NCBI GenBank assembly: GCA_011620345.1
Contig: WOZJ01000057.1
Span: 1-64,000 of the forward strand
Direction of reading: 5' to 3'
Origin: Nitrospirota bacterium
Lineage (GTDB): Bacteria; UBA2233
DNA: 64,000 nt
Within the stretch, counting starts at the first letter, position 1. The number at the start of each line of letters is the position of its first letter. The translations under genes and the position numbers were made by a program. Under the pieces are notes generated by a model that worked only from the letters and a program-made list of their open reading frames with translations, searched no databases and was not told where the DNA came from. Shown one piece after another: positions 17,702 to 25,906 of the stretch.

Positions 17702-18447
17702 GCCAACCCGCGCTTCTCGAAGATGAAGGGTTTGTGCTGGCCAAAGATTTGCTCGGAGAGGACAGCCTTAGGGTTTTCTATCTCACCCGCAAGCTTGGCA
17801 GGTGGGAAGGAATCGCCAAAAAGGCAAGGAAAAGCTTACGGCGCTTTGGTGGAGGGCTCGAGCCGTTTTGTATTCTCGATGTCGCATGCAGGGCTTCCAA
17901 GGGCCAGGCGAATACGTTCTTTTTGGAGAGAAGCAAGCCAAGGGTATTCTTCGATGGAATCTTGGCCTCGAAGCACGCCGCGATGGCCGGTTTTTTGGCC
18001 AACGACATTGTCTTGAATTCTCAACTTGGGCCAGGAGAAGCTTTGCCCTTGTTTTCGAGCTATCACGGGCTGCTCGTCGCGCTGGATGCCGGCGAAAACC
18101 CTTGGAGCGCGCTGCTTTCGTTTTTCGAAGCGTTTTTTTGCCTGATCGGGATTGCACCCAAGCTAAAACGCTGCGTTCGGTGCGGCTCGCTCCTTGCAGG
18201 CCACCCCAAGGCGGGCCTGTCGGTTTCCGAGGCCGGGGCCGTCTGCCCCTCTTGCCTTGCCAAGCAAGAGCGCCTGCTCGGTTCTTCCTTGCCCCTCTAT
18301 GCAAAGGGTGCACAGCACGCTCTCGTTCGGTTCTATTTGGAGCACTGGCAGTACCGGTTCGACCGGGCCCTTTTGAGTTACAGGGTGTACCGGGAAGTCT
18401 CGAATTCCAGCATGCCAAACCCTTCGGAGGAAGGCTCGTTTCCTTGA
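17689..18447 (+). CDS. recO: DNA repair protein RecO
   Basis: Mediator that loads RecA on single-stranded DNA with RecR. It is 252 residues long. The N-terminal OB-fold begins PALLEDEGFVLAKDLLGEDS and includes the basic stretch KKARKSLRRFGGGLEPF typical of RecO. The C-terminal half has a four-cysteine zinc site: CVRCGSL then CPSCLAK. The start overlaps the ROK kinase gene by 13 bases, so it is translationally coupled. It ends 4 bases from the convergent thioesterase gene, with no visible terminator between them. Confidence 0.88.
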   Translation: MFALSQPALLEDEGFVLAKDLLGEDSLRVFYLTRKLGRWEGIAKKARKSLRRFGGGLEPFCILDVACRASKGQANTFFLERSKPRVFFDGILASKHAAMAGFLANDIVLNSQLGPGEALPLFSSYHGLLVALDAGENPWSALLSFFEAFFCLIGIAPKLKRCVRCGSLLAGHPKAGLSVSEAGAVCPSCLAKQERLLGSSLPLYAKGAQHALVRFYLEHWQYRFDRALLSYRVYREVSNSSMPNPSEEGSFP

Positions 18448-18451
18448 GGGC

Positions 18452-18952
18452 CTAGCAAGCCGTTCCTTCATCGTTTTTTTGGATGCCAGTACTGAATTTT
18501 GGGTGTTCAATCACGTTGGCGGGACCGTTCAAGCCTTCGATATAGGCCAGACTCAAGCCCTGTAGCTCTTTTGGAATTCTGACGGGGGTCTTCGTTTCGA
18601 GGTTTACGAAGCACCCTTCTTGCGTTGCTTCGAACACCTTCTGGCCGTCTTTTTGGATTTCTGCGCCCATGACGAACCGAACCCGATCGAGCCGCTCAAT
18701 CCACACAGAACCATTGGGCTGATCGAATAGCCTTAAAGGCTTTAAATAGCGCGCTTGGGTTTTAGAAATCAAAGGTACGCTGCGTTCCTTTATCGCTTGT
18801 TCCAAAGGGTAGTGGACCTCCATGAATCGGAGTCTCAAGTCCTCGAGCCAACGGATGTAGACGATATTGGAGACGACGCCGGCAAAGTCGATGTCGTACG
18901 TGACGATCCGTAAGGGCATAGATACGGGCAGAATGCGTAGCGACTGTTCCAT
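18452..18952 (-). CDS. Acyl-CoA thioesterase, hot-dog fold (YbgC-like)
   Basis: A 166-residue 4HBT-type thioesterase. The catalytic region reads RIVTYDIDFAGVVSNIVYIRWLED. This is the 4HBT opening with the aspartate of the DxDxxGVVxNxxY pattern; the usual histidine (DxDxxGHV) is replaced, as in YbgC-type members. The fold continues with two beta-sheet repeats (RLRFMEVHYPLEQA, WIERLDRVRFVMGAEI). Family members hydrolyse acyl-CoA or acyl-ACP; the chain length cannot be read from sequence. It lies 3 bases after the STAS gene on the same strand. Confidence 0.8.
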   Translation of the reverse strand: MEQSLRILPVSMPLRIVTYDIDFAGVVSNIVYIRWLEDLRLRFMEVHYPLEQAIKERSVPLISKTQARYLKPLRLFDQPNGSVWIERLDRVRFVMGAEIQKDGQKVFEATQEGCFVNLETKTPVRIPKELQGLSLAYIEGLNGPANVIEHPKFSTGIQKNDEGTAC

Positions 18953-18955
18953 GCC

Positions 18956-19813
18956 TTAGGCCCGTTTCTCCGGATGGCCGACGTTAACGGCTTCGCGGAA
19001 CCCCAGCTCTCGTAACGCCGCCCTAAGGCCCTGTTCAAGCGTGGCGAACGTTGGAATCCCTTCCAGTCGGGCTCCGATACGTGTGAGCTGCTGGGCTACG
19101 TTCGGCTTGATGCCTACGAGCATCGCCTCTGTCCCCAAAAGTCTGATCGCTCCTATGAGCTTGACCAACTCTCCTACGATGTTCGTATCGACGTGCGCCA
19201 GGCCAGAGAGGTCAAGCAGGACAAACCTTGGCTTGTAAGAAGAAATTGTCTCCAAGAGGCCTTCTTGGAGTTCGTGCATACGCATCGAATCGAAGCTTCC
19301 CATCAAGGGCGCCATGAGCACTCCCCGCCATACCGGGATGATCGGAGTCTGGAGCTCTTTGATCGTCTGCTGTTGGGCCTCTACCACCTCTTGGAGCCTA
19401 GTTCTCGTCTCTTCCAAAAGCTTGTCGTAGGTGCCTGTCACCAAAACCTTTAGCCTACGGATGTGCTTCAAAAACCTTGAAAACAGCTGGGGAGCCTTTT
19501 CTTTAACTAAGTCTTCCATGGCCAGGCACCCTTCGATGAACAGCGAGGAGTTCACGTTGACTTCGACATGGGTTTGTGCAACCTGTTGCGCGATCGGCAC
19601 TAACTCAAGCTCGTCTTTGGTCAGCATGTCATGACATAGACCATCGAGCTTTCCTACCAGCCCTTGGAACCGCGGTTGTTCATGGATGGCCTCTTTGCCC
19701 TCCACGCCGTAAGCGTGCTCAAAGACGGCGCGCTTTTTTGGGTCTTGTAGGTTCATCTCTTCAAAGCGGTGGGCAAGCTGTTTTGCTAGCCCCTGGGAAG
19801 AGGTAGCTTTCAT
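18956..19813 (-). CDS. RsbR-like protein with C-terminal STAS domain
   Basis: Stressosome-type signalling protein, 285 residues from ATG 19813 (GGAGAAAG upstream; a GTG lies 15 bases earlier). The N-terminal 150 residues are helical, like the sensor domain of RsbR paralogues, and end in a linker helix VVEAQQQTIKELQTPIIPVW that is diagnostic of the family. The STAS domain follows with FVLLDLSGLAHVDTNIVGEL. The residue after SGLAHVD is Thr, the usual phosphoacceptor position. It closes GIPTFATLEQGLRAAL. In the family it is phosphorylated by an RsbT kinase, but no RsbS, RsbT or RsbU gene is in this window. A decayed copy of the same C-terminus lies at 46143-46315. Confidence 0.85.
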   Translation of the reverse strand: MKATSSQGLAKQLAHRFEEMNLQDPKKRAVFEHAYGVEGKEAIHEQPRFQGLVGKLDGLCHDMLTKDELELVPIAQQVAQTHVEVNVNSSLFIEGCLAMEDLVKEKAPQLFSRFLKHIRRLKVLVTGTYDKLLEETRTRLQEVVEAQQQTIKELQTPIIPVWRGVLMAPLMGSFDSMRMHELQEGLLETISSYKPRFVLLDLSGLAHVDTNIVGELVKLIGAIRLLGTEAMLVGIKPNVAQQLTRIGARLEGIPTFATLEQGLRAALRELGFREAVNVGHPEKRA

Positions 19814-20072
19814 GGGTTCTTTCTCCACTTTTTTTGGCAGAACAAGGGGTGTTATTACTGGATCAGCGGCGAACCCGCTTAAGGGCTACTTAAAAAGGAA
19901 TTCCCCAGCGTGCGAGGCAAAGCGCTTAGAAAGTTTCATGTTAGCAAAGGGGACCTGCGCTGTAAACCGGCCTGGGCCGAGTCAAAGTACGGTATCAACA
20001 GCCAAAACTGGCTAGAGACGCCCGGGTACGTCGGGTCCATTGAATCTCTTCCTCCCCTATAGGCTCGTTTTT

Positions 20073-21746
20073 TCAGATAGGCCTTAAAATGTCGTAATCG
20101 CCCTGCCTTAGCGTTTCTGTCAAAGAAAGAACCTCTTTTTCCTTAAGGCCGATATGGATGAGCACTCTGCCGAACAAAGCGATGGCCGTCTCAAGCTCTT
20201 CTGTGACAACGTCGTCGGCTCCGAGAGACTTCAGCGTTTTGGCCTCCGTCATGAAAGGAACCCTTGCGAGGATCGTCAGGGATGGGTTGAGTTGTCGCGC
20301 AGTCTTTACGATATTGCGGGTGGCCAAGGGGTCGGCGTGGACCGTGATGACCAGGACGTCGGCGGAAAGCACGCCGGCATGCCTGAGCATCTCAGGGTTG
20401 GTTGCATCCCCATAAAGGATGGGAACGCCAAGCCGCCTTTCTTTCTTGACGGTGAGGGGGTTGAGTTCGATCACTCGGTAGGGGATTTTTGCGTACCGGG
20501 CTGCATGCGCAACCCCCCGGCCGACAATGCCGAACCCGACGATGACCACGGAGGCTGACTCGGGAATCGCTGCTTGGCCGTAGCTCGCAAGGGAGCCTTT
20601 GTTGTAGGCCAGCCACCTGCCAAAGAGGAACGAGGCGGGCGTTAGGGCCATCGTTAGGATTGTGACGCCAAGGAGGCGTTGGTAGGTATCCGGCCCGAGA
20701 ACTCCCAGGCCGCTGCCTGCCTGGATCAAAAGCAGGCCAAACTCGCCCGCCGGGCTGATTGCCGTCCCGATCAAGATTGCCGTCCTTAAGGGCTTGGATA
20801 TGATTAGGCCCACCAGAGTGCCCACCGTCGCTTTGAGCACAAGGACGCCAAGAGCGGCGAAAGCGACAAAGAGGCCATCAGCCGCGAGCGCATGTAGGTT
20901 TAGAAGCATGCCGATCGAGATGAAAAACAGGCTGGCGAAGATGTCCCTTATTGGCAGCAGGCTGCCCAACGTGGAGTGGGCGTACTCGGAATCGGCAAGG
21001 ATCAGGCCCGCAAGGAACGCCCCAAGGGCCACAGAAAGGCCTGTCTTGGAAAGCAGAGCAGGGATTGCCAGGCATAGCGTGATGGCCGTGATGTGGAAGA
21101 GCTCTTGGCTCTTTGTCCGTGCGACCCGCTCCATGAGCGCGGGCACGATCCAACGCCCCAAAACGAGCGTTCCCAGAAGGACGGCGAGAGCCTTAATAGC
21201 GACCCAGCCCGCCCCAAGGCCCAAAGATACGTTCTTTCCCGCAAAGAACGGGAGGCAGAGCATCAAAGGGATGGAGGCGATGTCCTGAAAGATCAAGATG
21301 GCGACGATGCTCCTGCCATGAGGGCTCGTTACTTCCCCCTTGCTTGCAAGCTCTCTTAAGATGAGCGTCGTTGAGCTAAGCGCAAGGACGAACCCTACAA
21401 ACAGGCCCGCTCGAGCCTCGAGATGAAACAACCCTGCACCCAACGCTAGAAGGGCAGCCGTCAAGAGCAGCTGCAGTCCCCCGCCTAGGAGCGCGTCCCT
21501 GCGGGCCAAGAAGAGCTCTCTTACTGAAAACTCGACACCAACGCCGAACAAGAGCAGCACGACGCCAAAAGAGGCCAGGGTTTCCACGTCGTCCGTGGGA
21601 ATTAAATTGAGCCCAGACGGGCCCACGAACACGCCCGTTACTAGATAACCAACGACCTGAGGTACCTTGAAGCGATGGCAGACGAGCAATACAGCGATGC
21701 TTAGCCCGAAGACCGCCAAAAGCTCGTAAATGACGGGCGTTTCCAT
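20073..21746 (-). CDS. CPA2-family cation/proton antiporter with TrkA-N domain (KefB-like)
   Basis: Monovalent cation:proton antiporter in the inner membrane. From ATG 21746 it has 557 residues: about 12 transmembrane helices (residues 1-375) and a C-terminal RCK/TrkA-N domain. Helix landmarks are VVGYLVTGVFVGPSGLNLI, SFGVVLLLFGVGVEFSVREL, ALGAFLAGLILADSEYAHS and ISPAGEFGLLL (the ion-binding region). The Rossmann part is VVIVGFGIVGRGVAHAAR with GDATNPEMLRHAGV. It may export K+ or Na+; a glutathione gate as in true KefB cannot be shown, and no KefF or KefG partner lies nearby. The longer upstream frame overlaps the thioesterase gene and is probably not translated. Confidence 0.87.
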   Translation of the reverse strand: METPVIYELLAVFGLSIAVLLVCHRFKVPQVVGYLVTGVFVGPSGLNLIPTDDVETLASFGVVLLLFGVGVEFSVRELFLARRDALLGGGLQLLLTAALLALGAGLFHLEARAGLFVGFVLALSSTTLILRELASKGEVTSPHGRSIVAILIFQDIASIPLMLCLPFFAGKNVSLGLGAGWVAIKALAVLLGTLVLGRWIVPALMERVARTKSQELFHITAITLCLAIPALLSKTGLSVALGAFLAGLILADSEYAHSTLGSLLPIRDIFASLFFISIGMLLNLHALAADGLFVAFAALGVLVLKATVGTLVGLIISKPLRTAILIGTAISPAGEFGLLLIQAGSGLGVLGPDTYQRLLGVTILTMALTPASFLFGRWLAYNKGSLASYGQAAIPESASVVIVGFGIVGRGVAHAARYAKIPYRVIELNPLTVKKERRLGVPILYGDATNPEMLRHAGVLSADVLVITVHADPLATRNIVKTARQLNPSLTILARVPFMTEAKTLKSLGADDVVTEELETAIALFGRVLIHIGLKEKEVLSLTETLRQGDYDILRPI

Positions 21747-21756
21747 TGGCGGTTCT

Positions 21757-22524
21757 TTAATGCCTAGGCTTAAGCTGGATGCGAGCGCGAAGAAGCTGTT
21801 CTTTAGCGGCGTGCTGGCCTCGCTCGATCGAAGCAAGGAAAGACCCGTGGTTTTGCCGAGCTTCCTCGAGGGCCATGCTAAGCATCTCGCCGTAACGGGC
21901 TTCCTTAAGGAATTGGACGTCGATCTCTACGATCTGCTGCTTTTCGTAAACTCCGAGGGGAAAAAGGTCAAAAAGCCACGCCAAGTATTTTAGGTTGTTC
22001 ACGTGATGGTTCACATCCACGTCCGAATACGTTACGGCATGGGGCATTTCAACGGAAGGCGTGATGAGCCTTGGCAGGGGTTCTCTGGAGTAAGAAAGTG
22101 CCTCTTGGGAGACGGCCGGCATGGGACGCAGGGCATCCTTAAAGCTTTTTGGCCTATGGGTTTGCAAATCAAGCAGCATCCACGAGCTCGTGGCCTTCGC
22201 GATCTCCTGGCCCCCTGAATCCGTTACGAGAAAATCTCTGAGCACCTGAACCCCCCCGACGCGCTTGACCCATGTGGCCACGACCCCGCGTTCGAGGGTT
22301 TCCAAGTATCGGGTAATGACCGATTTCATCCGGGTCAGAACCCAAAAAAGGCCGATTTCTCGCAAGTCTTGAAATCCCATTCGAAGCGCTATGCCATGCT
22401 GGATTGCCGCCTCCTGAATGTGGACGAGAAAGTAGTAAGGCGATAGGAGTCCATGGAAATCTATTTCGTGGGGCTTGACTTCAAAGGGGAGGCAAAAGAC
22501 GTTTTTGTTCGTCTTGGTTTCCAT
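21757..22524 (-). CDS. Acyl-ACP thioesterase (FatA/FatB-like, double hot-dog)
   Basis: A 255-residue protein built of two hot-dog repeats. The second repeat carries the FatA/FatB active-site pattern SDVDVNHHVNNLKYLAWLFD: Asp, Asn and His are the catalytic residues and HVNN is the hallmark. The first repeat opens FEVKPHEIDFHGLLSPYYFL. Bacterial members release free fatty acids from acyl-ACP. It lies 4 bases after the zinc alcohol dehydrogenase and just upstream of the antiporter, all on the minus strand. An acyl-CoA ligase is encoded nearby (24074-25606), so a fatty-acid salvage or export role is possible. Confidence 0.82.
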   Translation of the reverse strand: METKTNKNVFCLPFEVKPHEIDFHGLLSPYYFLVHIQEAAIQHGIALRMGFQDLREIGLFWVLTRMKSVITRYLETLERGVVATWVKRVGGVQVLRDFLVTDSGGQEIAKATSSWMLLDLQTHRPKSFKDALRPMPAVSQEALSYSREPLPRLITPSVEMPHAVTYSDVDVNHHVNNLKYLAWLFDLFPLGVYEKQQIVEIDVQFLKEARYGEMLSMALEEARQNHGSFLASIERGQHAAKEQLLRARIQLKPRH

Positions 22525-22528
22525 CTCC

Positions 22529-23545
22529 CTACCCGATACGGAGAACCATCGCCCCCTTGACCCTGCCCTTCTTTAGGGCGGCGAGCGCCTCGTTGGCGGC
22601 GTCGAGCGGGACGGGGTTGACGCTGGGCCGGATACGGACGGCCGCCGCGAGCGCAAGGAATTCGAGCGCATCCTGCCTTGTGACGTTGGCCACGCTCTTG
22701 ATCTCGCGCTCTTTCCAAAGATGCGAGGCGTAATCGAGCTCTGGGATTGGGGTTTCTTTCCGGATTGCGTTGATCACGAGCCTGCCAGAGGGCTCGAGCA
22801 CGGAAAGCGCCGCCTTGATGGGTTCGCCTACGGGCGTGAAGTCGATCGCGGCGGTAAGGCGGCTTGGAGGCGTGTCTCCTGTCACTCCTACCCAGTCTGC
22901 TCCTAAGGCCCTGGCCAGGACTTGGTGCTCGGTTTGAGCAGGCCTTGTGAACACGAACACCCTGGCGTTTGGGAATTTATGCTTGGCCAAAGGAAGAACG
23001 ATGTGCGCAGACGCTCCGAACCCAAAAAGCCCCAGAACGCCGCCGTCTTCAAGGTTGGTGAGTTTGAGCGCCCTGTAGCCGATGACGCCCGCGCACAGGA
23101 GCGGTGCGGCCTCTAGGTCACCAAAGCACTCCGGAATCAGGTAGGCGAAGCGCTCGGGGACGACCAAGAATTCGGCGTAGCCACCGTCCTTGTCGAGGCC
23201 CGTGAACTTGGCCTCAGGGCAGAGGTTCTCCAAGCCTTTCTTACAGAACGCGCACGATCGGCAAGCAGAGAAGATCCAGGCAACGCCCACTCGATCGCCC
23301 AATTTGTGGAGCGTCACGCCTTGCCCCAGCGCCTCAACCACTCCGACAACTTGATGGCCAGGCACGACGGGCAGCGTTGGCGGCGTTAGCCGACCCTCGA
23401 TCTCGTCTAGCTCGGTGTGGCATACTCCGCACGCTTTCACCCGAATCCTCACCTCGCCCGGTTTTGGGCTCGGTATGGGCAGTTCTCGAAGCTCCAAGGA
23501 GCGGTCGTTTACCGGGGCGATCCTTGTGATGACCATGGCCTTCAT
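22529..23545 (-). CDS. Zinc-dependent alcohol dehydrogenase
   Basis: Medium-chain dehydrogenase of 338 residues from ATG 23545, preceded by AAAAAGGGG. The catalytic zinc ligands are in ACGVCHTELDEIEG (Cys) and VPGHQVVGVVEALG (His). The structural zinc has four cysteines: CRSCAFCKKGLENLC. The nucleotide site LGLFGFGASAHIVLPLA is a GxGxxx-type Rossmann motif with an altered second glycine region. Substrate and direction are not readable from the sequence; primary alcohol/aldehyde interconversion is typical of this subgroup (zinc-binding alcohol dehydrogenase family). The gene is 25 bases downstream of the broken multicopper oxidase and may share its transcript. Confidence 0.85.
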   Translation of the reverse strand: MKAMVITRIAPVNDRSLELRELPIPSPKPGEVRIRVKACGVCHTELDEIEGRLTPPTLPVVPGHQVVGVVEALGQGVTLHKLGDRVGVAWIFSACRSCAFCKKGLENLCPEAKFTGLDKDGGYAEFLVVPERFAYLIPECFGDLEAAPLLCAGVIGYRALKLTNLEDGGVLGLFGFGASAHIVLPLAKHKFPNARVFVFTRPAQTEHQVLARALGADWVGVTGDTPPSRLTAAIDFTPVGEPIKAALSVLEPSGRLVINAIRKETPIPELDYASHLWKEREIKSVANVTRQDALEFLALAAAVRIRPSVNPVPLDAANEALAALKKGRVKGAMVLRIG

Positions 23546-23570
23546 GCACAATTCCCCTTTTTTTCTTGCC

Positions 23571-23930
23571 TTAATTGGGGGCACCCAGGATGGTGTAGGG
23601 GCGCATCATCTCGAAGTCCTCGTGCTCAAGCATGTGACAGCGCCAGACAAACCGACCGGGGAAGGATTCGAAGCGCACGAGGATTCGGGTAATTTCGCCG
23701 AGCCCTTCCCAAGAAGGTCTTTGTGGAGCCTTCGGGAAACCTCGTGCATGCGGAGGATATACCTTGGAACGGGCTCCTGGCCCACGGTACGGGCTATGCT
23801 TGGAGAGGAGAAAGGGGCGACAAACTTGGCGTCGAGGCGTTTTAGGGGCAACCGCCAACTCATGCCCAACGGGCCAGCGGGCCAAAAGAGCGCCTCCAAG
23901 CACTGTTTTTAGAAAGACACGTTGATCCAT
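23571..23930 (-). pseudogene. Multicopper oxidase remnant with internal deletion and frameshifts
   Basis: Reading the minus strand from ATG 23930, the first frame gives a signal-peptide-like start (MDQRVFLKTVLGGALLARWP). About 80 bases later the sense moves to another frame, which reads LPLKRLDAKFVAPF and then YILRMHEVSRRLHKDL. That is how the first cupredoxin domain of CotA/bilirubin-oxidase-type enzymes begins. The first frame then resumes with GEITRILVRFESFPGRFVW and RCHMLEHEDFEMMRPYTIL, the last copper motif (HCHxLEHED, here with the first His changed to Arg). Roughly 350 residues between the two ends are missing. It cannot make an active enzyme. Confidence 0.88.
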
Positions 23931-23952
23931 AACGCCTCGCTCGGGCGGGTGC

Positions 23953-24029
23953 TGGTCGGGGTGAGAGGATTTGAACCTCCGACCCCCGCGTCCCGAACGC
24001 GGTGCTCTACCAAGCTGAGCCACACCCCG
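23953..24029 (-). tRNA. tRNA-Pro (CGG anticodon)
   Basis: A 77-base gene with encoded CCA. On the minus strand: acceptor CGGGGTG pairs with CACCCCG, discriminator A, then CCA. The D-arm is GCTCAGCTTGGTAGAGC. The anticodon stem CCGCG/CGCGG encloses the loop TTCGGGA (anticodon CGG, proline codon CCG). The T-arm is GGAGGTTCAAATCCTC. All stems are complete, so the gene looks functional. It ends 22 bases before the multicopper oxidase remnant. Confidence 0.97.
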
Positions 24030-24073
24030 ACAATCTTTGCAGTATACCGGCTTTTCTGGACCGTCTCAACACC

Positions 24074-25606
24074 CTAGGGGTTTTTGAAGGCTTGGGCCGC
24101 GGCTTTTCTGCTGACTTTGCCCGATCCAGAGCGCGGGAGCATATCCACGAATCGGATCACCTTGGGAACCTTGAAGGATGCCAGGCGTTCCATCAAGAAT
24201 CGCTTAAGCTCGGCCTCGCTGACGGGTTCCTTGAGCACGACCGCGCAGGCGACCTCCTCGCCGTACTTTGGGTCGGGAATACCGAATACCACGGCCTCGG
24301 CCACCTTGGGGTGGGATAGGAGCGCGTTGTCCACCTCGATCGGGGCGATCTTTTCGCCGCCCCGGTTGATGAGCTCTTTGAGCCTTCCAAGGAGCGCGAC
24401 GTAGCCGTCCTTCGAGACGACACCCAAGTCTCCCGTACGAAACCACCCCTCGAAGAACGCCTCTTCGTTGGCCTTGGGGTTGTTCACGTAGCCCTTTGTG
24501 ATGCTAGGCCCCTTGAGCACGATCTCTCCGGAAATCTCGGGACCAAGGAACGTGTTGTCATCGCCAAGAATCGCCAGATCAAGGCCCGTGGGCAGCCCGA
24601 CGCTCCCAGGCCTGCGCTCTTTTGGCGGCAGCGGGTTCGAAGCGATCTGGTGGGAAGCCTCCGTCATCCCGTAGCCCTCGAGAACGGCAAGGCCAAAGCG
24701 GGCCTCTAGCCCTTCCATGAGCGAGGGGGCGAGCGCCATCGAAGAAGACCTGGCGAACTTGAGCGTGCTCTTTTTGGGGGCTTGGTCTTGCTCGGCGCGC
24801 ATCAAGAGCACTTGGTGAATCGTGGGAACGGCCGAATACCAGGTTGCGCGGTAATGCTCCACCGTAGGCCAAAAGTGCGAAGCGCTGAACCTTGGGGGGA
24901 CGATGACCGTTCCGCCCGAAAGCATCGTCGAAAGGACTGGTGTCATCAGCCCGTGGATGTGGAACAAGGGCATGACACAAAGCCCTGTGTCTTCCGGCGT
25001 AAGCCTGTACCAATTGGCGATATTCCTTGCCGAGGCCAGAAGGTTTGCATGGCTGAGTGGAACGCCCTTTGGCCGGCTCGTCGTGCCGGAAGTATGCAAA
25101 AAGAGTGCCACGTCTTCCGGGGTGGGAGACCGGCGGTTTGCCGATTTTATGGGCTTGTCCCTTTGCTCGGTTTGGCCGTGCGCATGCAGTGCAGGAAACC
25201 TGTTACCCAACGGGGCGAGCTCGACCCAAAGAGCCCCGTCCGGCAACGCCTTTGGGGCGACGCTCTCTTGGGCCTCGGCCGTAACGAGCACTTTTGGGCC
25301 GATGTCTTCCAAGTAAAACCGGAATTCTTCGAGCGTGTAGGCGGGGTTGAGCGGGGCGAAGGTGGCCCCTAGGCCGGCCACGGCAAAAAAGAGCGCGGCC
25401 ATCTCGGGAGAGTTTGGCATGACCACGGCCACCCGGTCTTTGGTCCCCACGCCAAGCCTAGTGAGCCTCTCTTTAAGCGCTGCGATGCAACCTTGTAGAT
25501 CTCCGTAGGTAAGCGTAATCTCCCTGTCGGGCGCGATGAAGGCCTTAGCCTGCGTGGGCTTCTCTCTGAGCATGTCTTCTAAAACGTGCAGTGCCTCTTG
25601 TTTCAT
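24074..25606 (-). CDS. AMP-dependent acyl-CoA ligase, AAE3/Pcs60-like
   Basis: Adenylate-forming ligase of 510 residues that activates a carboxylic acid with ATP and CoA. The phosphate loop is LHTSGTTSRPKGVPLSH. Other landmarks are VMPLFHIHGLM, ATWYSAVPTIHQVLL, LEGYGMTEASHQIASNPLP, GWFRTGDLG and the C-terminal lysine motif SGKVSRKA. VMPLFHIHGL together with WYSAVPTIHQ and the MTEASHQ...NPLP block resembles the AAE3/Pcs60 group, in which oxalate is the known substrate of characterised members. Specificity here is unproven, and a medium-chain fatty acid is an alternative. The second Gly of the usual TSGTTGxPKG is Ser. Confidence 0.82.
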   Translation of the reverse strand: MKQEALHVLEDMLREKPTQAKAFIAPDREITLTYGDLQGCIAALKERLTRLGVGTKDRVAVVMPNSPEMAALFFAVAGLGATFAPLNPAYTLEEFRFYLEDIGPKVLVTAEAQESVAPKALPDGALWVELAPLGNRFPALHAHGQTEQRDKPIKSANRRSPTPEDVALFLHTSGTTSRPKGVPLSHANLLASARNIANWYRLTPEDTGLCVMPLFHIHGLMTPVLSTMLSGGTVIVPPRFSASHFWPTVEHYRATWYSAVPTIHQVLLMRAEQDQAPKKSTLKFARSSSMALAPSLMEGLEARFGLAVLEGYGMTEASHQIASNPLPPKERRPGSVGLPTGLDLAILGDDNTFLGPEISGEIVLKGPSITKGYVNNPKANEEAFFEGWFRTGDLGVVSKDGYVALLGRLKELINRGGEKIAPIEVDNALLSHPKVAEAVVFGIPDPKYGEEVACAVVLKEPVSEAELKRFLMERLASFKVPKVIRFVDMLPRSGSGKVSRKAAAQAFKNP

Positions 25607-25906
25607 TGGCCGTCCGTGGCGTTGTTCGTTGCGCTTGCCTTTAGTGTAGCCTCATGGGCATCTATGGACAACCTCGAAATCAGCTGGCCCCTTAATCTTA
25701 GGCCCTTCAGGAGGCGTTTCAGGTTCTGTGCCATTCCTGAAAATTGCTTGGAGCTTGTACCTAGGCCCATTAAAGCATCGTCTTCCTGCCCCAGGAGGGG
25801 TTGACACAAAAAATCCTCACGAAGGCCGCTTGCCTTTCAAAACCGCCATGCTAAAATAAGCGTTGTCTCTTGAGGATATAGTGCATACGCGTGCGGTAGG
25901 AGCCCA
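25607..25906. other. Divergent intergenic region upstream of the TCA cluster
   Basis: These 300 bases separate the minus-strand acyl-CoA ligase from the plus-strand citrate synthase-like gene. I see no coding frame or structured RNA. The right end holds the promoter at 25830-25857; a perfect TTGACA at 25801 has no matching -10 at a proper distance. Confidence 0.4.
25830..25857 (+). promoter_or_regulatory. Promoter of the TCA gene cluster
   Basis: TTGCCT (25830-25835) and TAAAAT (25852-25857) are spaced by 16 bases and match the sigma70 consensus at four and five positions. The predicted start of transcription is near 25864, leaving a leader of about 43 bases before the TTG start at 25907. 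Confidence 0.5.

Noticed and set aside
23930-24023. Longer multicopper-oxidase reading frame beginning inside the tRNA
   Set aside because: The first 31 residues are just the translation of tRNA-Pro sequence; ATG 23930 is the sensible original start.
24204-24446. Arg-rich frames inside acyl-CoA ligase and similar frames inside secA, recN and others
   Set aside because: High-GC shadow frames with arginine/alanine-rich composition, no ribosome site, and fully inside confident genes.
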